A stretch of 64,000 nucleotides of DNA. Source: Tigriopus japonicus. Taxonomy: Eukaryota > Arthropoda > Copepoda > Harpacticoida > Harpacticidae. A program made the position numbers and the translations under genes. Below are positions 25,201 to 38,670 of the stretch, piece after piece. The stretch lies in the NCBI GenBank assembly GCA_010645155.1, contig CM021315.1, positions 770,679-834,678 of the forward strand. The letters run 5' to 3'. The notes below the pieces were generated by a model. It was given only the letters and a program-made list of their open reading frames with translations, did not search any database and was not told the DNA's origin. Numbering within the stretch: position 1 is the first letter of the stretch; every line of letters begins with the position of its first letter.

Positions 25201-28074
25201 CAATTTTTCAGCGAGTTTTTCGAAATTTTATCGCCTTCACCCGAGGTTCAGGGTTACAAAACTGACGGATCTGTTTTACCGAATTCAATTGACTGATTTC
25301 CCCCTTCCCTTCCAGTCATCAGATTCGTGGCTTTGATTTCTGATTCCATTGAATGTCGTGTATTGTTCAAAACACAAAAGCGGTTTGTCGAAAAGTGAGA
25401 AAGAAGTTTCCTCGGTTATTTTTCTCGTTGTCCTCTTGGCTAATTGACTATGAGTTCCTAATTCATGGAGGGCGAATTAGGAATTATGACTCCTTTCACC
25501 ACTTCATTTGGAATGGAATGACAAATTAGATATTATACACCATCGGGGGTGGCCTTCCCATCAAACCTGCTCGTCCTGTGTGGCAATCATTTGTTGAGCC
25601 AATAGAAGGATCTGACTTCTCTGTTAGGACTAAATCCAATAAAACCAGTTTCATGGGACGATTGCTTAGTTGTCCTTAAAAGCGTGGGATTATTGAATGT
25701 GCAAGCAAGATGGTTCGACAAGATATGCACATGAATTGGTAATTTAAACCGTGTTTTGGTTTCCAACGAACTTGTTTTCAAGTTCATGGGTAATCACGCA
25801 ATTGGAGATCAAAGTGATCAACAACCCGAAATTCTGGCCAAAATTCCTCTCTTCCCTTTGGCATCTCTGCCGCTTTGATTTGTGATGAATCTTCCCGCGC
25901 GCGCGAATTTCGAAACACGTGAAGTGTTGAGATTTCCTCCGGGCTATGATCAAGTTCATAATTGTAGAGAAAGGAACAACGGCCATTCGAACAATAGCAG
26001 TTGACCACAAGACGCCTCGAGGAATGGCGGCAGCCCTCACCCTCACAATTTTTCCCTCATTATGGCAGGGTGAAGAGGCAAAGGGGAGCAAAAAGTGCTC
26101 TGAATGAAGTGATTATCTGAAAAAGAAGGTAAAAGGAATACCCCTCTTATATCTCGAAGCGTCGCTGTACCTCGGATTCCCATGGAACTGTTTCACGTTT
26201 GATTGCATTTGAAGCCATCTCAGGTCCATCCTGACAAATCCCCTTCTGCAGAAGGAGGAATGCAATTCATTACATTTCTCAAATGACGCCAAGATGGATC
26301 TTTTCCAGGCTTTTTCAACGTAATTGCCTGGACTGACTAGTTTGGCTCAATTGAGCTCGTGTCAACTTTGTTCAGGATTTTGAAAAAGAAGAAAACTTGG
26401 GGCGTAATGACTCGTTCAAGGAGTTTGCCACACACGTACACGCTCTCACATGCAGATATCTTATCCTAAAAGAGACAAATCGAGTCATTATTCCTCCCCA
26501 AAAAGTGCAGCGGCATCGTGGGGCCACGCAACGCATTTTTCACTCACCAGGAGTTCCACGATCATAAAAGACTCGGGATATGTTACAAATTCGGCTACAT
26601 GCTTTTTTGGGCCTCTTGTAGAGTTTCGTTTCGTGAACTGACAAATCCTCGCTCTTATTAGGAAAATCTGTGCGAGTGCAAAGGCAATTGGATCCTCAGC
26701 TCGACAGAAATCTCCAATTTAGCATGACCACAAGGTCTCTTGCTTCTTGGTGTCTCTTAATTATGGGCTTTAATCCCAGCAATCGGACACCTTCCAGAAA
26801 ACTTGATCCAACTCACTTCCAAGGAAGCGTGTGATTCACTCACTACGTCGAACATCTATGTACTGCTTCATTAGTTTTTTGTTGAATATCAATTGATTTA
26901 TGGTGGGTTTGAGTTATTGTTTCACATGGACTGGCTCATTAGTTCAAGAATTTGTTTCCTTTCAAAAAGAAGGAGCAAGACACAAGTACTCAAACGCATC
27001 TTCCTATCAGGCTCAAACCCATGAAAGTACTTTCATCAAGTACGTTTCGAGTAAGCAGTCTTTGTTCTCTATAAATGCTAGTCCCCCCCACCATCCCATG
27101 TATACGTACATCAATCCATCTCTAAACCAAAAATACGACCTTAGAATTATCCCCCTGGTTTTGGCAATCAGTTCTATCTGTGTAATCAACAATTTGCATT
27201 ATGAAGGAAGTTCTCTGAGCAAATTGTGTGGTCTCGGAGAAGGCAAGGTATTTGGTGCGATCTCCTCCGCTAGATATGCCAAAAGTGGATGGAGCCAATA
27301 GCGTGATGATCTCTTCTTGGCAAAACGAGCTCCACTTCTGAGACCGCTTCTCATCATCAAAGTGTTTCTGAGTTGACATTCACAGGTGAAGCTATTTCAA
27401 AGCCGATCTCAATCTTTGCTGCGGTTACCCCTCTTGTGGAAGAAATTTCCTGGTTAGTCAGAAAGCGACAAGCTATGAACTCCTGGATTGGCTCTTACAG
27501 TCGAGTAGAACTTCCTATTTGGCGATGCCAACCATGTTTTTAGCCTGGGATCTGAGATTTAAAATAATGACAGTCGTGATGAAAAGTATGCCGCTGGTTT
27601 GAATGAGACTAGTACCTTTCAGTAATTAGCTGGAAAATGGTTATTTATAGCTCAATTCCTCGGCGATTCGCTCTTGGGGCAGGTTGTTTTTGGGGTGGGG
27701 TCGTACACTTGCTGGACTTCATTAAGGGAGTTTAAAATGGTCGAGGAATGCGAGTCTGGAATACGAACCTACCAAAAAACACTGGGCGAGAAATTTGAAC
27801 GTCCTGCAAAGGTGATCAATAATTTCAGTGTCACGAGATCTTGAGCTATATTTCCAAAACGAGCTCAATTAAAATATCACCCTCTGGCTCATTGATACAG
27901 ACGTATATAGCCAAAGGCAATTACGCAATGCAGAAGATAGATTTTATTCTTCAAACAAAAACAACAGAGCCGGAAAAACCGTCTCGAATAGTCATTAGAT
28001 GAGAAGGCAAAAACACTAATCTGTCATCGGGACGGGCATTTATTTTTTGTGGGTAGAAAACCATCAAGCATCCA
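19251..28074. other. About 9 kb without a supportable gene
   Basis: Short frames only. A TTCC microsatellite lies at 21574-21604. Between about 23,600 and 25,080 the minus strand has several medium open stretches broken by stops (for example the Leu/Glu-rich block near 24,560-24,640). This could be a decayed retroelement or gene, but no reverse-transcriptase, integrase or gag signature and no pair of long terminal repeats was found. A strong acceptor-donor pair encloses a 62-bp open segment at 20363-20424 on the + strand, with no partner exon. Confidence 0.35.
21574..21604. repeat. (TTCC)n microsatellite
   Basis: About eight uninterrupted TTCC units. It explains the Lys/Gly/Arg-rich stretch in the overlapping minus-strand 163-codon frame (21392-21883), which is therefore suspect as a gene. 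Confidence 0.92.
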
Positions 28075-28275
28075 ATGATTAAGACATGCACACCTCAAAA
28101 TGCCATTGTCATTATCATGATCATTTTTGTCGAGGTGATTGTCTCATGTCAGCTCAAGAGCTCAGTCGGATTCGTGATGAAGACCGATCCGTCATCGAGA
28201 AAATTGTGGCCTCCAGCCATTCGTCGACGAGCTTCTCAATTCTCAGAACAGATCCAGGAGGCTAGAAGACATTAA
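28075..28275 (+). CDS. Hypothetical 66-aa secreted-peptide-like ORF
   Basis: A single uninterrupted frame from ATG to TAA. Residues about 9-24 (NAIVIIMIIFVEVIVS) form a strongly hydrophobic run just after a short polar start, as in a signal peptide, followed by Cys-Gln. The remainder is basic and contains a tribasic RRR after WPPAI, which could be a processing site, and ends RRH. The start context is poor (C at -3). No family is recognised, there is no amidation Gly before the basic site, and no polyadenylation signal was seen close by. Chance is a serious alternative for a frame of this length. Confidence 0.22.
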   Translation: MIKTCTPQNAIVIIMIIFVEVIVSCQLKSSVGFVMKTDPSSRKLWPPAIRRRASQFSEQIQEARRH

Positions 28276-30694
28276 AATCACTTGTTCAGAGCGAACACCG
28301 AGATCACTGAATCATTGGACCAATGGAAATTGTCCCCTTTAGATTGACAAAAGAGCACGCTAGTTTTGGGTTGATGGAGGTCGTTTTCTCATTTGATGTG
28401 GAGACACTGCCAATGAAGTTGTCTGGTTTCTTATCTAAATTGTTCCACGGCTCGACGACCAAGATGATGCTATAAAACGCGACCAAGACGCACACAGATG
28501 ACTTGGAATGAGGCTTTGGATTATTTACGCACCTATGTAAATCGCTATTATCAAGGATTGACGAGTAATGGAGATCGTAAAATCCGCGGCATGTCCTACC
28601 TACGTATAAAACGTGATATCTGGTGGCTGAACTGATTGGTCGGTTGGTCGATGTGCTAGCCCATAATTTGTTGGCACTTTGCTCAAAACTGCTGGAAGCA
28701 GGCATCATATGTTTGATGACAGGAATAGGTTGGTTGGCTCTCGCTGCAATTGAGATGCCGTGAGTTGAAATCGTTATGAGAGGCATCCATTCCATCACTC
28801 GACACTCCAATGAGCTCCAGGGCAAAGCCAATCTCGACTCATTCTCACTTTCAAATGGTTTGGTCGCATCTCAGTTGGCAATTAGGGGACATTCCCCTCT
28901 AAATTGTTGAAAAATGCACATCCAATTCGGTTGGGGTGTTCCTGCCTTCACTTGAAAACAATTTTGTGGTGCCCACAAGATTTGATTGAGAATGCCTTTT
29001 GGGTTGGAGTGTTTAATCTTAATACAACAGGCTCAGGCTCGAAACAAACTGGCCTTGGAGTCTCCCAAGGGAAGTGGGACATCAGAGAATTCCTTGGTGA
29101 AACGGAGCAATTTTCATTAGGGAAGATGTTGAATTCCAGTCCAACTTGCCGTGTTTGCTTCGCCTGACATTGGCTATATGTAAATGAGACTAGCAAACGC
29201 CGTCCAATAAGGAAACATTCCGCCACTTGTATATCACATGGAACGATTCCGAAGCTCTTTGCGTATCGCAAGATGTCCTTCCCCAAGTTTGGAATGAAAG
29301 CAAATTCGAAATTCGGTCTATTTGGCCAAAAGGTCAATGTAGGAAACGAGAGAGGGACTTAAAACCTCATTTCCTTCAGCCTAAAAAAAGAAGGATTAAC
29401 TTTATGAGTTATTGTGACAGTCACTTATTTCCTTCCTTCAGGCTCAAGCCCAAAATCTGGAGAGTTCAAGTCCAAGATCAGACAGGACAGAGAGCACTGT
29501 TAAAACTCCAGTTCACAATAGCATAGAAATACCGTTTTCAAAATTCTCTGGTGAGTGCAAACATTCAGGATTATCCGGTAAATATGGGCCTCTGTCTGCC
29601 TCAAACTGGAGCTATAGAGCTTTGGAAATGAAGTCCGTCATAAATCCGAGTGTTAAGATTAAGTCATTCATTGACGAGTTCCAGGGGAGGGAGACTTTTT
29701 TTCTTCCAGTTTCCACACTGCGACACTCTCATCCGCATGTACGAGAAGAGCATGAGTGTGAGTCCAGGGTGAAGGCGAGGGGAATCCGGTGACAATGGAT
29801 TCTCCTCTCATTTTTCCTGCCCCCTCCTTTCCCCCGATGACTGGAGTAAATCTGGTTGGCCAATTTTGGCTTAAATCCCGCTCACAAATTGGTCCTTTGA
29901 TTCCCTTTTTCCATGGTCCCCCCTTGAAATCCCAGACAAAAAGCGTCGAACCACGTTGGGGCAAGAGAACGAGAGTGGTAGTACACTGGTGAAGTAGGGG
30001 AGGGAGATATGTTTGGTTTGTGTTTTGTATGGGGAATGTGTCTTATTTTGGATTGCTTGCTTCTCGTTTCTAGGTAAGACGCCAGACAATTTTATGGAGA
30101 TTTCGTCTTCCAATGCTGCAATGACCTACTTGTCTGCTTAATCATGAGCATAATAATGATGACGATGAAGACGCATAGCTGGAGGATACAGGGTACAAAG
30201 CGCATCCATCGGTTTTGGGAGTATGTCAATGTGTCAGAGCCTCGTCAAATTGTTCCTTTAAAACCCCGCCTCAATGCCGAACACGAAAGTGTTTTAGATA
30301 CACGTAGCACATGCAAGTGGGAGTTCGAAAGACAATAAAAGAAGCCGATACTCTTTTCACAGGGGATCAAATTCAAAAGAGGCTTTGGATATGAGATTAC
30401 GTCAATTAGAGGGATTGAGAAATGATATAGCATTGAAAGATGCTTTGTCTTTCAAAAGAGGAACGGTCTGGAAAAAGACACAGATTGCCCATTGCTCAGT
30501 CAGGGCATTGCTCGGAAAATGACACCACAGTTTCAAAACGAGTTTCAAGAGCTGTTCATTGAAAATTGCTATCAAAATAGGATCAAGATCTTCTTGGAGC
30601 GTTAGGAAGCTTGACAACGTAAACGAGACACTTCAACTTGGGAAGGCATATGTTTGGTTAAGACTCTTTGTACTAATCCGGAGATTTGCTTTGT
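28276..30694. other. No convincing gene
   Basis: The largest frame is a 175-codon minus-strand ORF (28304-28831) whose translation shows no domain-like pattern or signal. On the + strand a good acceptor (CTTCTCGTTTCTAG) at about 30060-30073 opens a short frame to a stop near 30142 that could be a terminal exon, but no upstream partner in phase was found. Confidence 0.3.
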
Positions 30695-31206
30695 TCAGGA
30701 TTTTGAAATTGGCGCTTTTAGACGAGCGTCTAATAGAAAACAAAGCGTGATCAATCCAACGTGCCGAAACAAGAGGGTTATTGATGATCTTTTCTCCTTT
30801 GAAATTGATCTGTCAAAAGCAAGAGGAGACAAGGTACAATTTAGCATCAAAAGGTGATCTGTCCGTGCCCCAAGCCCTGAAAACATGTCAAGTGATCTGG
30901 CGGTGCTGGTCACGGTATGCCATTGTGTCATCTGGCTGCGGACCTCAAAGTCATGAATGCAATGATGACTTTTTCCAAGCCTCCCTCGACCGTTAGATAT
31001 ATCCACGAAATGTCGCAAGTGACGCATTGTGGGCTGGAAATGCACTTACAAAAGGCCTGGTCTTTCATCTGATACACTGAATCTGTCTGGATCTGGATCT
31101 CCCAAGAGAATAAGGAAGAGGACAGCGACTTGTTCTCATTGTCAGTGATTTTTAGGATCAACGCTCCTGGAGGAGCTTCTCCTCGGGCTTGATCAAGTTT
31201 CAAGGC
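30695..31206 (-). CDS. Possible C-terminal two-exon gene fragment (31206-31050, 30876-30695)
   Basis: The family is unknown. On the minus strand a very pyrimidine-rich acceptor (TCTCTATCTTCGACCTTCAG) opens a 157-nt segment, 31206-31050, encoding 52 codons with a polar, mixed composition. It ends exactly before a consensus GTAAGT donor. After a 173-bp intron, an acceptor ending CATGTTTTCAG continues in the required phase for 60 further codons to TGA at 30697-30695. That second part contains a hydrophobic stretch (about ITLLFRHVGLITLCFLL), possibly a membrane segment. No start exon was found upstream, so the model is partial. A competing + strand exon (30699-30833) overlaps and cannot also be right, so this call rests only on splice signals and phase. 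Confidence 0.22.
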
Positions 31207-34200
31207 CTGAAGGTCGAAGATAGAGAGCGAAGAATGTTTTTCCAAAGTCTGGTCAATCCGTTCTGCTTGACCAAATCCACCTTTGGCTTTGGTTTCTTTC
31301 TTAAGAACATGGCCTTCCCGACTGACTTCTGGATGTTTCAAAAGCTTTTTCTCTCATCTGTTCCCTTTCAAGGATCTTTTCGGCGCCCCCCTTTCAGGGT
31401 TGCCTTTGGGTTCGACTGTTCCTTTTACCATTCAACCAGACAGTCTCTTCCATAGACTACGTAATGAATCCGAATGTCCCGATCTAATGTCCTTGCCGAT
31501 CTTACTTGATACAAAATGGCTCTTTAATAAGCATAGCTCTATTCAAATGAGACGGAGAGTCTGGAGGCTCCATCCGCCATCAAATGAGAAGAAATGGCTC
31601 CTTTTTCTCCCTCACACATTGTGGAGGTTCCCTCTCCTCTTCTCTCTTCAAAAGACCAAGTCAGGCGAGCAAACTAGAGAACCAACCAACCAACCAACCA
31701 ACGGAAGAGCCCTTAGACATCCTCGAGCGAAACAAGCCTTGAAAGGCTGTCAGATCATCAAAATGATGGTGCTTACACGTTCTATGATGTACTACACTTT
31801 GCCAAAGATATCGATTGACTTGGGGCAAGGTGTATGCAAGCCAAAACGAAACGAGAGGCCGTTTCTTTTCTTCTTCTCAGACCCGATTGACAAACATCCG
31901 ATGGTCAGCCATGAAAGAGAAAACAATCAAAAAATGCACATCTTCACTCCAACCAAGATGAGAATTCCTAGAAGGAGCAAAAAGTCTCAAAGTATGCTTT
32001 TTGCTCTCTGGGGAGCTTTTGGCGGAACATGGTTGCATGACTATCTTCGAAAGAGCCCCCAAAGACACGCTTTATTGCCGAATAAACGAGTATCGCATGG
32101 CATGGTTGCCGTTTGCCGTTTTATAGTGTACATCCTCACATGCGTAGAAAGGCATGCAGCTTCAAGCGGTGATTTCTAAACACATTTCTGGCCGAAACCG
32201 AAATGAAGAAACTAGCCATCGCCAATTCGGCAAGGCTTGTCTCGACTTTAAATCGAGACTGACTTGACAAAATGTGAAAACTTCAATGAGCCCTTCGTGC
32301 ATGAGAGCAGGTCATTTTGAGCGTTTGAGCGGCTACTATCGAATCGTAATGAATGTTCACTGGACATGTATGCATGGTAAAATCCACTTGATGTCCCATT
32401 TTGAAGCGGAAATTGAAGCCGAAAGTACTCTTGAAGCCCCGAGACCCTGGTGATGACATCGTGCTCGAACCTCGGGTCCTCGGAAAGCGACTCTCTTTCG
32501 GCCATTTCTCAAAGCTAAGTGTATTCCTTTGACGGAAAATGCACTTCACGATGACAGACTGTGTATCGAAAACATGAAATATCTTCTTGGCCTAGGCCTG
32601 CTCGCCAGATTACTCCTTGGGGTTATTGTTAACAACGCGGAGATAATCCTAATAGTCCGGGGTCCACTTGGCAACGGCCAATGGAGATATAAGAGACAAG
32701 GAAAGGTCCTCCAATTTTTTCTTGTGTCCTGTTTTGCCTGTCCAAAGTAAGGAGAGGCCATTTGCATATACTTTTTGTGGTCATTCAACGACTCAGGTGG
32801 GTTGTTCGCATGGTGACTGGGTAGATGGGCTGCCAACAAATTTCCCTACCTCCAAATGGTCTTGAAAGATGAGCAAAAGGGAGGCCCAACTCTCCACCAG
32901 AGCCAAACTAGCGAACAAAGACCTTGGCTTTCATATTAGAAACACAAAAACATTGCCATTGCCATTCCGTCTTCGCATTTACAAATGTAAGTGATCAAGT
33001 AGAATTCTTTTTCTCATACACATTCCAAATTCAGGGGCCAGATAAAATTTGATAATTGATGAAAAATTGAACATTCCAAAAAAAGAAGATCTACATATAT
33101 TCTCTCTTCTTGATTCACTTCTGTTAAGTAATGAAGAGTTCCATCTGTAACTTTGCTTGCTCGACAAAACGACAGTCAAGTTAGACAAATGAGGGTATGT
33201 TGTGGGCTCTTTGTGGCAAAAAAATCATATATTTTGTGTCATGCCGTTTCTTAAAGGATTAATTGACCAAATGCTGCCGTACTTCCTAGGCTCTTCGCAT
33301 AAATGTTATTCTAATTGTGAATTGCCTTAGGATGCCAAGTTGACCTAGATTCTGGGATAGTGTGTTATTGATTTTTCAAACTTGGAAGGGATCAATCTTT
33401 GCTGAGCTATTTCTTTGCCAAGATACAAAAACCATAGAACCAATGGACCCGTCCCATTTGAAAAAGAGTTGGATGGCTGGCTAAGAGGAGCTGATTCTAA
33501 GTGGTAGCATGTTTCGACATTAGCTCAGTTCGTTTGCGTTTTTGCTCCCTGACCATGTAACTGGAGACGTAACAGAAACAAAAACACCCAGTTTGTTATG
33601 TTCCTTATGAATGATTGCTTACAGGCTCGGTCATAATGTAATCAATTTTTTATCCGATCCAATCTAGACTTCAATATCTGGTGGTAAGGGGCTACAGCCA
33701 CCTGCGATGGAATTAGAAATTTTCCATTAGAAATGGGATTCGTAAGCTAGCTCAATGAAGTAGAGAAGGGTCTTCTATTAATTGATGAACTTCCAACCAT
33801 CGACAGTTAGACACTGGGGGCCATAAAAAACTCACCTGAGAGAGTTTAGGGTTTCAGGTCACAAAAAGTGCGGCAGAGAATTTATGATTTATCATTGGAC
33901 AACCAAACGATTGGGTCTGGCCTGAATGTGTCCAATTAGCGGAATTCATGAATGGGCAGTTCATCACTTCTTCAATTCCTCCTGCCTGAACGGAGCTTTT
34001 TGTATTCATCACTAACTGATGTTTAAATACGTCATTCATATCATATCGTGTTGCTCTAATGGACTTTCACTTTGAACGAGCATCTAATTTTCTGATTGTC
34101 TTGGAACTGGATGTAAGGAAATAACAGGACTGGGCTTATTTTTTGGCGTCCTCTAACCCCTCATTAGGTTTGAATAAGTATTTTATCAGTCTTTGGATCA

Positions 34201-37200
34201 TCGCTGCCAAAATCGTGGCCACGCCATTTGCGCATCCCCACTGACTTGTTAGATATTCAGGTGACTGGTCTTGATAGTTGATAATCAGTGTTGTTAATGA
34301 CTTGACCATTTTGAGGTCCACCTGTGCAGGGTTGCTTCCACAAAATTGGTGAAGAAGTCTCACCTTCAATGAGTCTGTGTTTGGCGATCCTGCTCTGCGG
34401 TTTCAAATTTACAGCCACTTTATTTGCCTCTAATCATGACGTGTAGATTCTGTCTAATGAACGACTTCATTCTCTTCCAAAACCTGCGATCCCAAGGAGT
34501 TTTGTCTCGTCTCCAAATCTTTATGTTTTGCATGCATTTTTGGGCACCCCAGAGGGCTAGCGAGATACTAGGTTGGTTGGTGAGAGGGAAAAAACAAACT
34601 ATCAAAAGAAGTTTTCTTGGCTCCTTGGAAGGGCCTCATTAGAATGGCATGATAAATCGTGGTACTTAGGAACTTTTCTTCGGGATCCAGGCAGAAATGG
34701 GAAATCAACCTGGAGGGGATGACGAACTTTGGGTGTCATGGATGCAGTTCTTTCGTTCTTAGGCCTTTTTGTTAGGAGTGCTTGTCGGCACTTGCTCGCT
34801 CATTCCTCCGAAAAATCTTAGCATCGAACACAAGTACACACACGAGAATACTTAGAAACGGTCGTGATGTGCTGGAATATTACCTGACAAAGCACTTCTC
34901 TAATCCATTTGGACGTCTAAGTTCGCAGCCACGACTTGGCTATTTCTCACTCCAAACATAGGAACTAACATGCATTGAAGAGGGTACCCAAAGGAGCCAA
35001 TATTACACTGGAGTTTAACCTAAACTTCGAATGTCGCGTAGTAATGAGCTTTTTTCCCTGTTCCCGACAAAAGTCACATGTTATTATCTGGAGATAAAAT
35101 TTAATGGGACATCCATGTACAGGATGCTATCTCAGAGGGGCTGGATTTTCTTTCAAAATCCATTTTCTAATCCCTGTTATCTTCTACTGAAGCAAGACAA
35201 CATCCAAATGGACTTGCTCACTTTCTTGGTGGCACTTCATCACTTGAAGGAGGGTATTTTTTTGTAGAAACGAAGAGTTCTTCTTACTTAGCACCTGATA
35301 AGAAAAAGCACTAGCTGCATCAAGAACAAGACAAGAAACGTGGTCGCCACCAACACAAACATCGACAACACCAGCGATGATGCTGGAATATATCTCAAGG
35401 GGTGAAGAGGGTAGATTTTGGTGGATCGTAGAGGGATGTATGTCGTCCATTATAAGAAGACAATCATCTGTTTAGTGTCGCTCCACGTGACAAGAACAAA
35501 TCAGCTGTCAGGGTTAGCAAAGGTCCCTAGCTCCCGCTCAGGTTAGTGAGAAAATGTCTTCGGCAAAGATGGCGTCTCCAGGGACCGGCAATTTGTCATT
35601 GTTTGTCAAATGAGGACATTTATTCTCTGCCAATTGGCATCAAATATTTACTGCAAGCAACAAAACGCTCAAGCCAAAGCAATCGTGTCTTTCCTCTGGC
35701 AAACATAACCCCCAATTTTTGCGTCGTCTTAGATGGTAAGCCAAAAGCCATAAATGAACTTTACAACCTCGAGAGAATGGATCTAATCAGCGGAATTGAA
35801 GCGATATTTCAAAAGAAGTTCCGGCCTCTCCAGGGTAAGATTTTTCGGTCTGATAAGAGAACAAGTTCCAGTTGTCGCACCCAGCAAGTCAACTCGTGCG
35901 TGGCTGTTCGTCAATGTTTAAATGGAACCTGACATCTTCCCTTCGAATGGGCATCTCCCTTATTCAATGTCCAGAACATCGAGTAACGTCTGTTGTTGCT
36001 TTGTCTTTCCAATCTCTGGCACAAAGAAAAAGTCGATCTTCATCGCTTCCAAAGTGGAAAACCTCACACGTTGAAGAAATCCCAAGATTTCCACGTCAGT
36101 CCTGTGGGCCTGTCTTGGTATCGGGTTGCAACGGGGTGAGACCGTTTTATATCCTTCTGGGAAAGGCAAGAAACACGAGGGAAAAAAACTTGATCTTGAC
36201 TGCGCGAGTTGTTATCTTGACACTAACGGTTACTTGCTTGGTTGGCTGGTTAGTAGGACAGTAGTGGTCCTACTTGGCCACAATACCATCATCAAATGTT
36301 GCCATACACGGGTAATGATGCCATAGATGAAGAGAACCGGACTCGAGAAGGAATCGGAGACTGGGGGAAAATTCGTCATAGATGCATAATGCATATGTGA
36401 TCCATATGTGGGTGCATGAAGGCGGCACTTTGAACGTAAAAGTCATCAGATGTCGGTGAAGAAACCTCGATACAAAATAGGCTGGTGAGAGACAAGCAAA
36501 ATTGTTTTCTTTGCTTTATCGGACTCTTTTGCTGCTCTTCAAAAAGCCGATCACCTTGAATTTTGAAGATCTTGAGTTTTCCATGAAAACGATTCCACTC
36601 TTGGCGCATTTATCATCTCTGATAAATCTCGAGACCCCGTGGACACAATAGGAGTCCATTTTCAGAGTCCATTTGGTAGCCTCTTTGCGTAGGAGTGGAA
36701 TGTGATCGGGGCAACAAAGGTGGAGGCGGCTCATTGGTTGGTGGGTAAATAGTTTTTCGTTTGAATCCAACCAACAATTTTCGTCCTTTTTTCCCTTGTA
36801 AGGAGAAGCCTTTTTGTCGGTCGAGACTGCCAGGTTTGGCACGGTTTGAGCAAGTTCCTATTTTATGGCCCCTATTCCTACCCTATCTAGATTTGTCACT
36901 ACGGATACACATTCGCATGCATGAGAGCAAAGCCACCGACGAAGGGGGCGAATTTGCTCATATTCCGGGGAAAACTGTCTTTTTCCGTCGTTGCCTGGCA
37001 ATGAAGCGTTTCTTGACCTTTAACGTCCAATGCTCGAGATATCGTTTGTATAAACATTGAAATTACATCTTCTATGCGTTTGTTCAGGAACTACACGCCT
37101 TGGATATCTCTTTGATGTGTTTGGGACTTTATGAGAAGTCATCTTTTGTGGATCAATTGGCATCGAAGATGGTGAGAGAATGCGTCATTGCCTTCAGGTC

Positions 37201-38670
37201 CAATGAATGAAAGGATACCTTCTGTCCCCTTTCTTTTCGCCTAGGTTCAATACCCACCATGCCAAAAGTTGAAAGTTTTTTTTGTTTTCACCTACAAAAA
37301 GAGTTGAAAAAGAAGAGGCGGGAAATTTGTCGACAGTTTCCTTATTGAAACACATTCTTTCTGCAGACAACTTTCTTGTGCTCAGCCTTCCCATTTAAGT
37401 CCGTATGGACTACCTACCTTAGCCGCGCAAAGGAAGTGAAACGGAAATAACGTGGCTTTTCTTAACTCAGATATGCTTGCACCACTCAAGACTTTCAGAC
37501 TCTTCCCCTGGGGTCTACTGGTCGTGAATTTGCCATTAACTAAGCCTCTGACATAACGTTGCTTCAATTTCGTCTCACTAGAATGCACTGCCGTACCTCC
37601 TTTCCCTCCTTCCGCACTTCTTTATCTCAGGCTTGGGTGGGATATCTATGGTTTCTGGAGGTCCTTGAAGATTCTCCAGGGAACTTGAAAAGAATGTCCC
37701 GTCCATCGTCAAGGGGGCGGCAAAGAAACGGCAGCAGGTAGCCCAAGACCTATTTTTGCAAGTGGAAAAGTGGTGGCAAGGACTTGTCATGTCAGGGGGG
37801 AAAGAGGTAAATGGATCCCGGCATAAAACAATCACCAGCTAAGACGAAGAAAGGCCAAGGGAGGGAAGGAGGGAGGTAGGTAGGGGATCGACAAAGAGAG
37901 CCATCTATTCACCCGTACACACAAAGAGACATTTTCTAGAGGATTATCATAATATGACTATGGAGGAAATTGGATGTTCCACTTTCAGATCTTCTCCTAC
38001 CAAGGGCCCTTTCCATTGCATTGCGACATTGATAATATTCCTCCCTCTTTCACTTCATGAACGAATGAACCATTCTGTATCTTGTGGTGTGCTTTTGAGT
38101 AGATGAACATTTGTGATCCTCTTCTTTCCAATGGTGGAAAGGTACTCCAGCAACTACATGTTCTAGGGCCTGAATGGAACCGAAACAACTTTCATGAAAT
38201 GCATTGAAAACTTGGGCAATCTTAATGAGGCGAAAAAAATGGATACTTTCCAAGCAAAACTGGCTTCGATCCCTTCTCCGATGTAAAGTCCGTTGGGGGA
38301 AGGGCGTAACAAATAGACATTGGAAGGCTTTCTGACGGCCCCACTGAAGGGGACGACGGTACATATTGTACATACGGACAGACCAAGAGGGTGCCTATTC
38401 AAAGCCATTCTCAACCCCTATTCCAATTTTACAATTGAACTTGAGGCAGCTGAACAATGAGAGCACACAGACACGCTTTATTAAAGCATCCCAATGGGAC
38501 TTCCACGTCGTTTCGGCATCTAGAAATGAATATATGCTCAATATTCATGACCTATACGAAATCCCATCTATTTGTCTCTTCCTCGAGCTATTAGGGAGGG
38601 AATCCCGTATTTTAGGTGTGCCTGTAGTTGAGTGACGTCAGTTTAGAATATTTGGTAGATCTTAGCGGAA
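31207..38670. other. Unassigned 7.5 kb; includes an unusually long but protein-unlike open frame
   Basis: A + strand frame stays open for 298 codons at 31283-32179, but its first codon is TTG, it runs through an AACC microsatellite (31680-31702), and its translation looks like non-coding sequence (see findings). Other frames are short. Poly-pyrimidine and purine-rich tracts occur around 37,600-37,890 (AGGG and GGGAGGTAGG clusters). Confidence 0.3.
31680..31702. repeat. (AACC)n microsatellite
   Basis: About six AACC units, encoding Thr-Asn-Gln-Pro repeats in the long + strand open frame. Confidence 0.88.

Noticed and set aside
30699..30833. + strand exon with TACTAAT branch-like site, acceptor and donor, 45 open codons
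   Set aside because: It overlaps a minus-strand model with stronger donor and acceptor, and its upstream partner exon has a weak acceptor. Mentioned in findings but not called.
35280..35450. Minus-strand frames with a long hydrophobic run before a CAG|GTGCTA site
   Set aside because: Two different frames are hydrophobic because of a T/G-rich stretch; neither has a start or acceptor in a sensible place.
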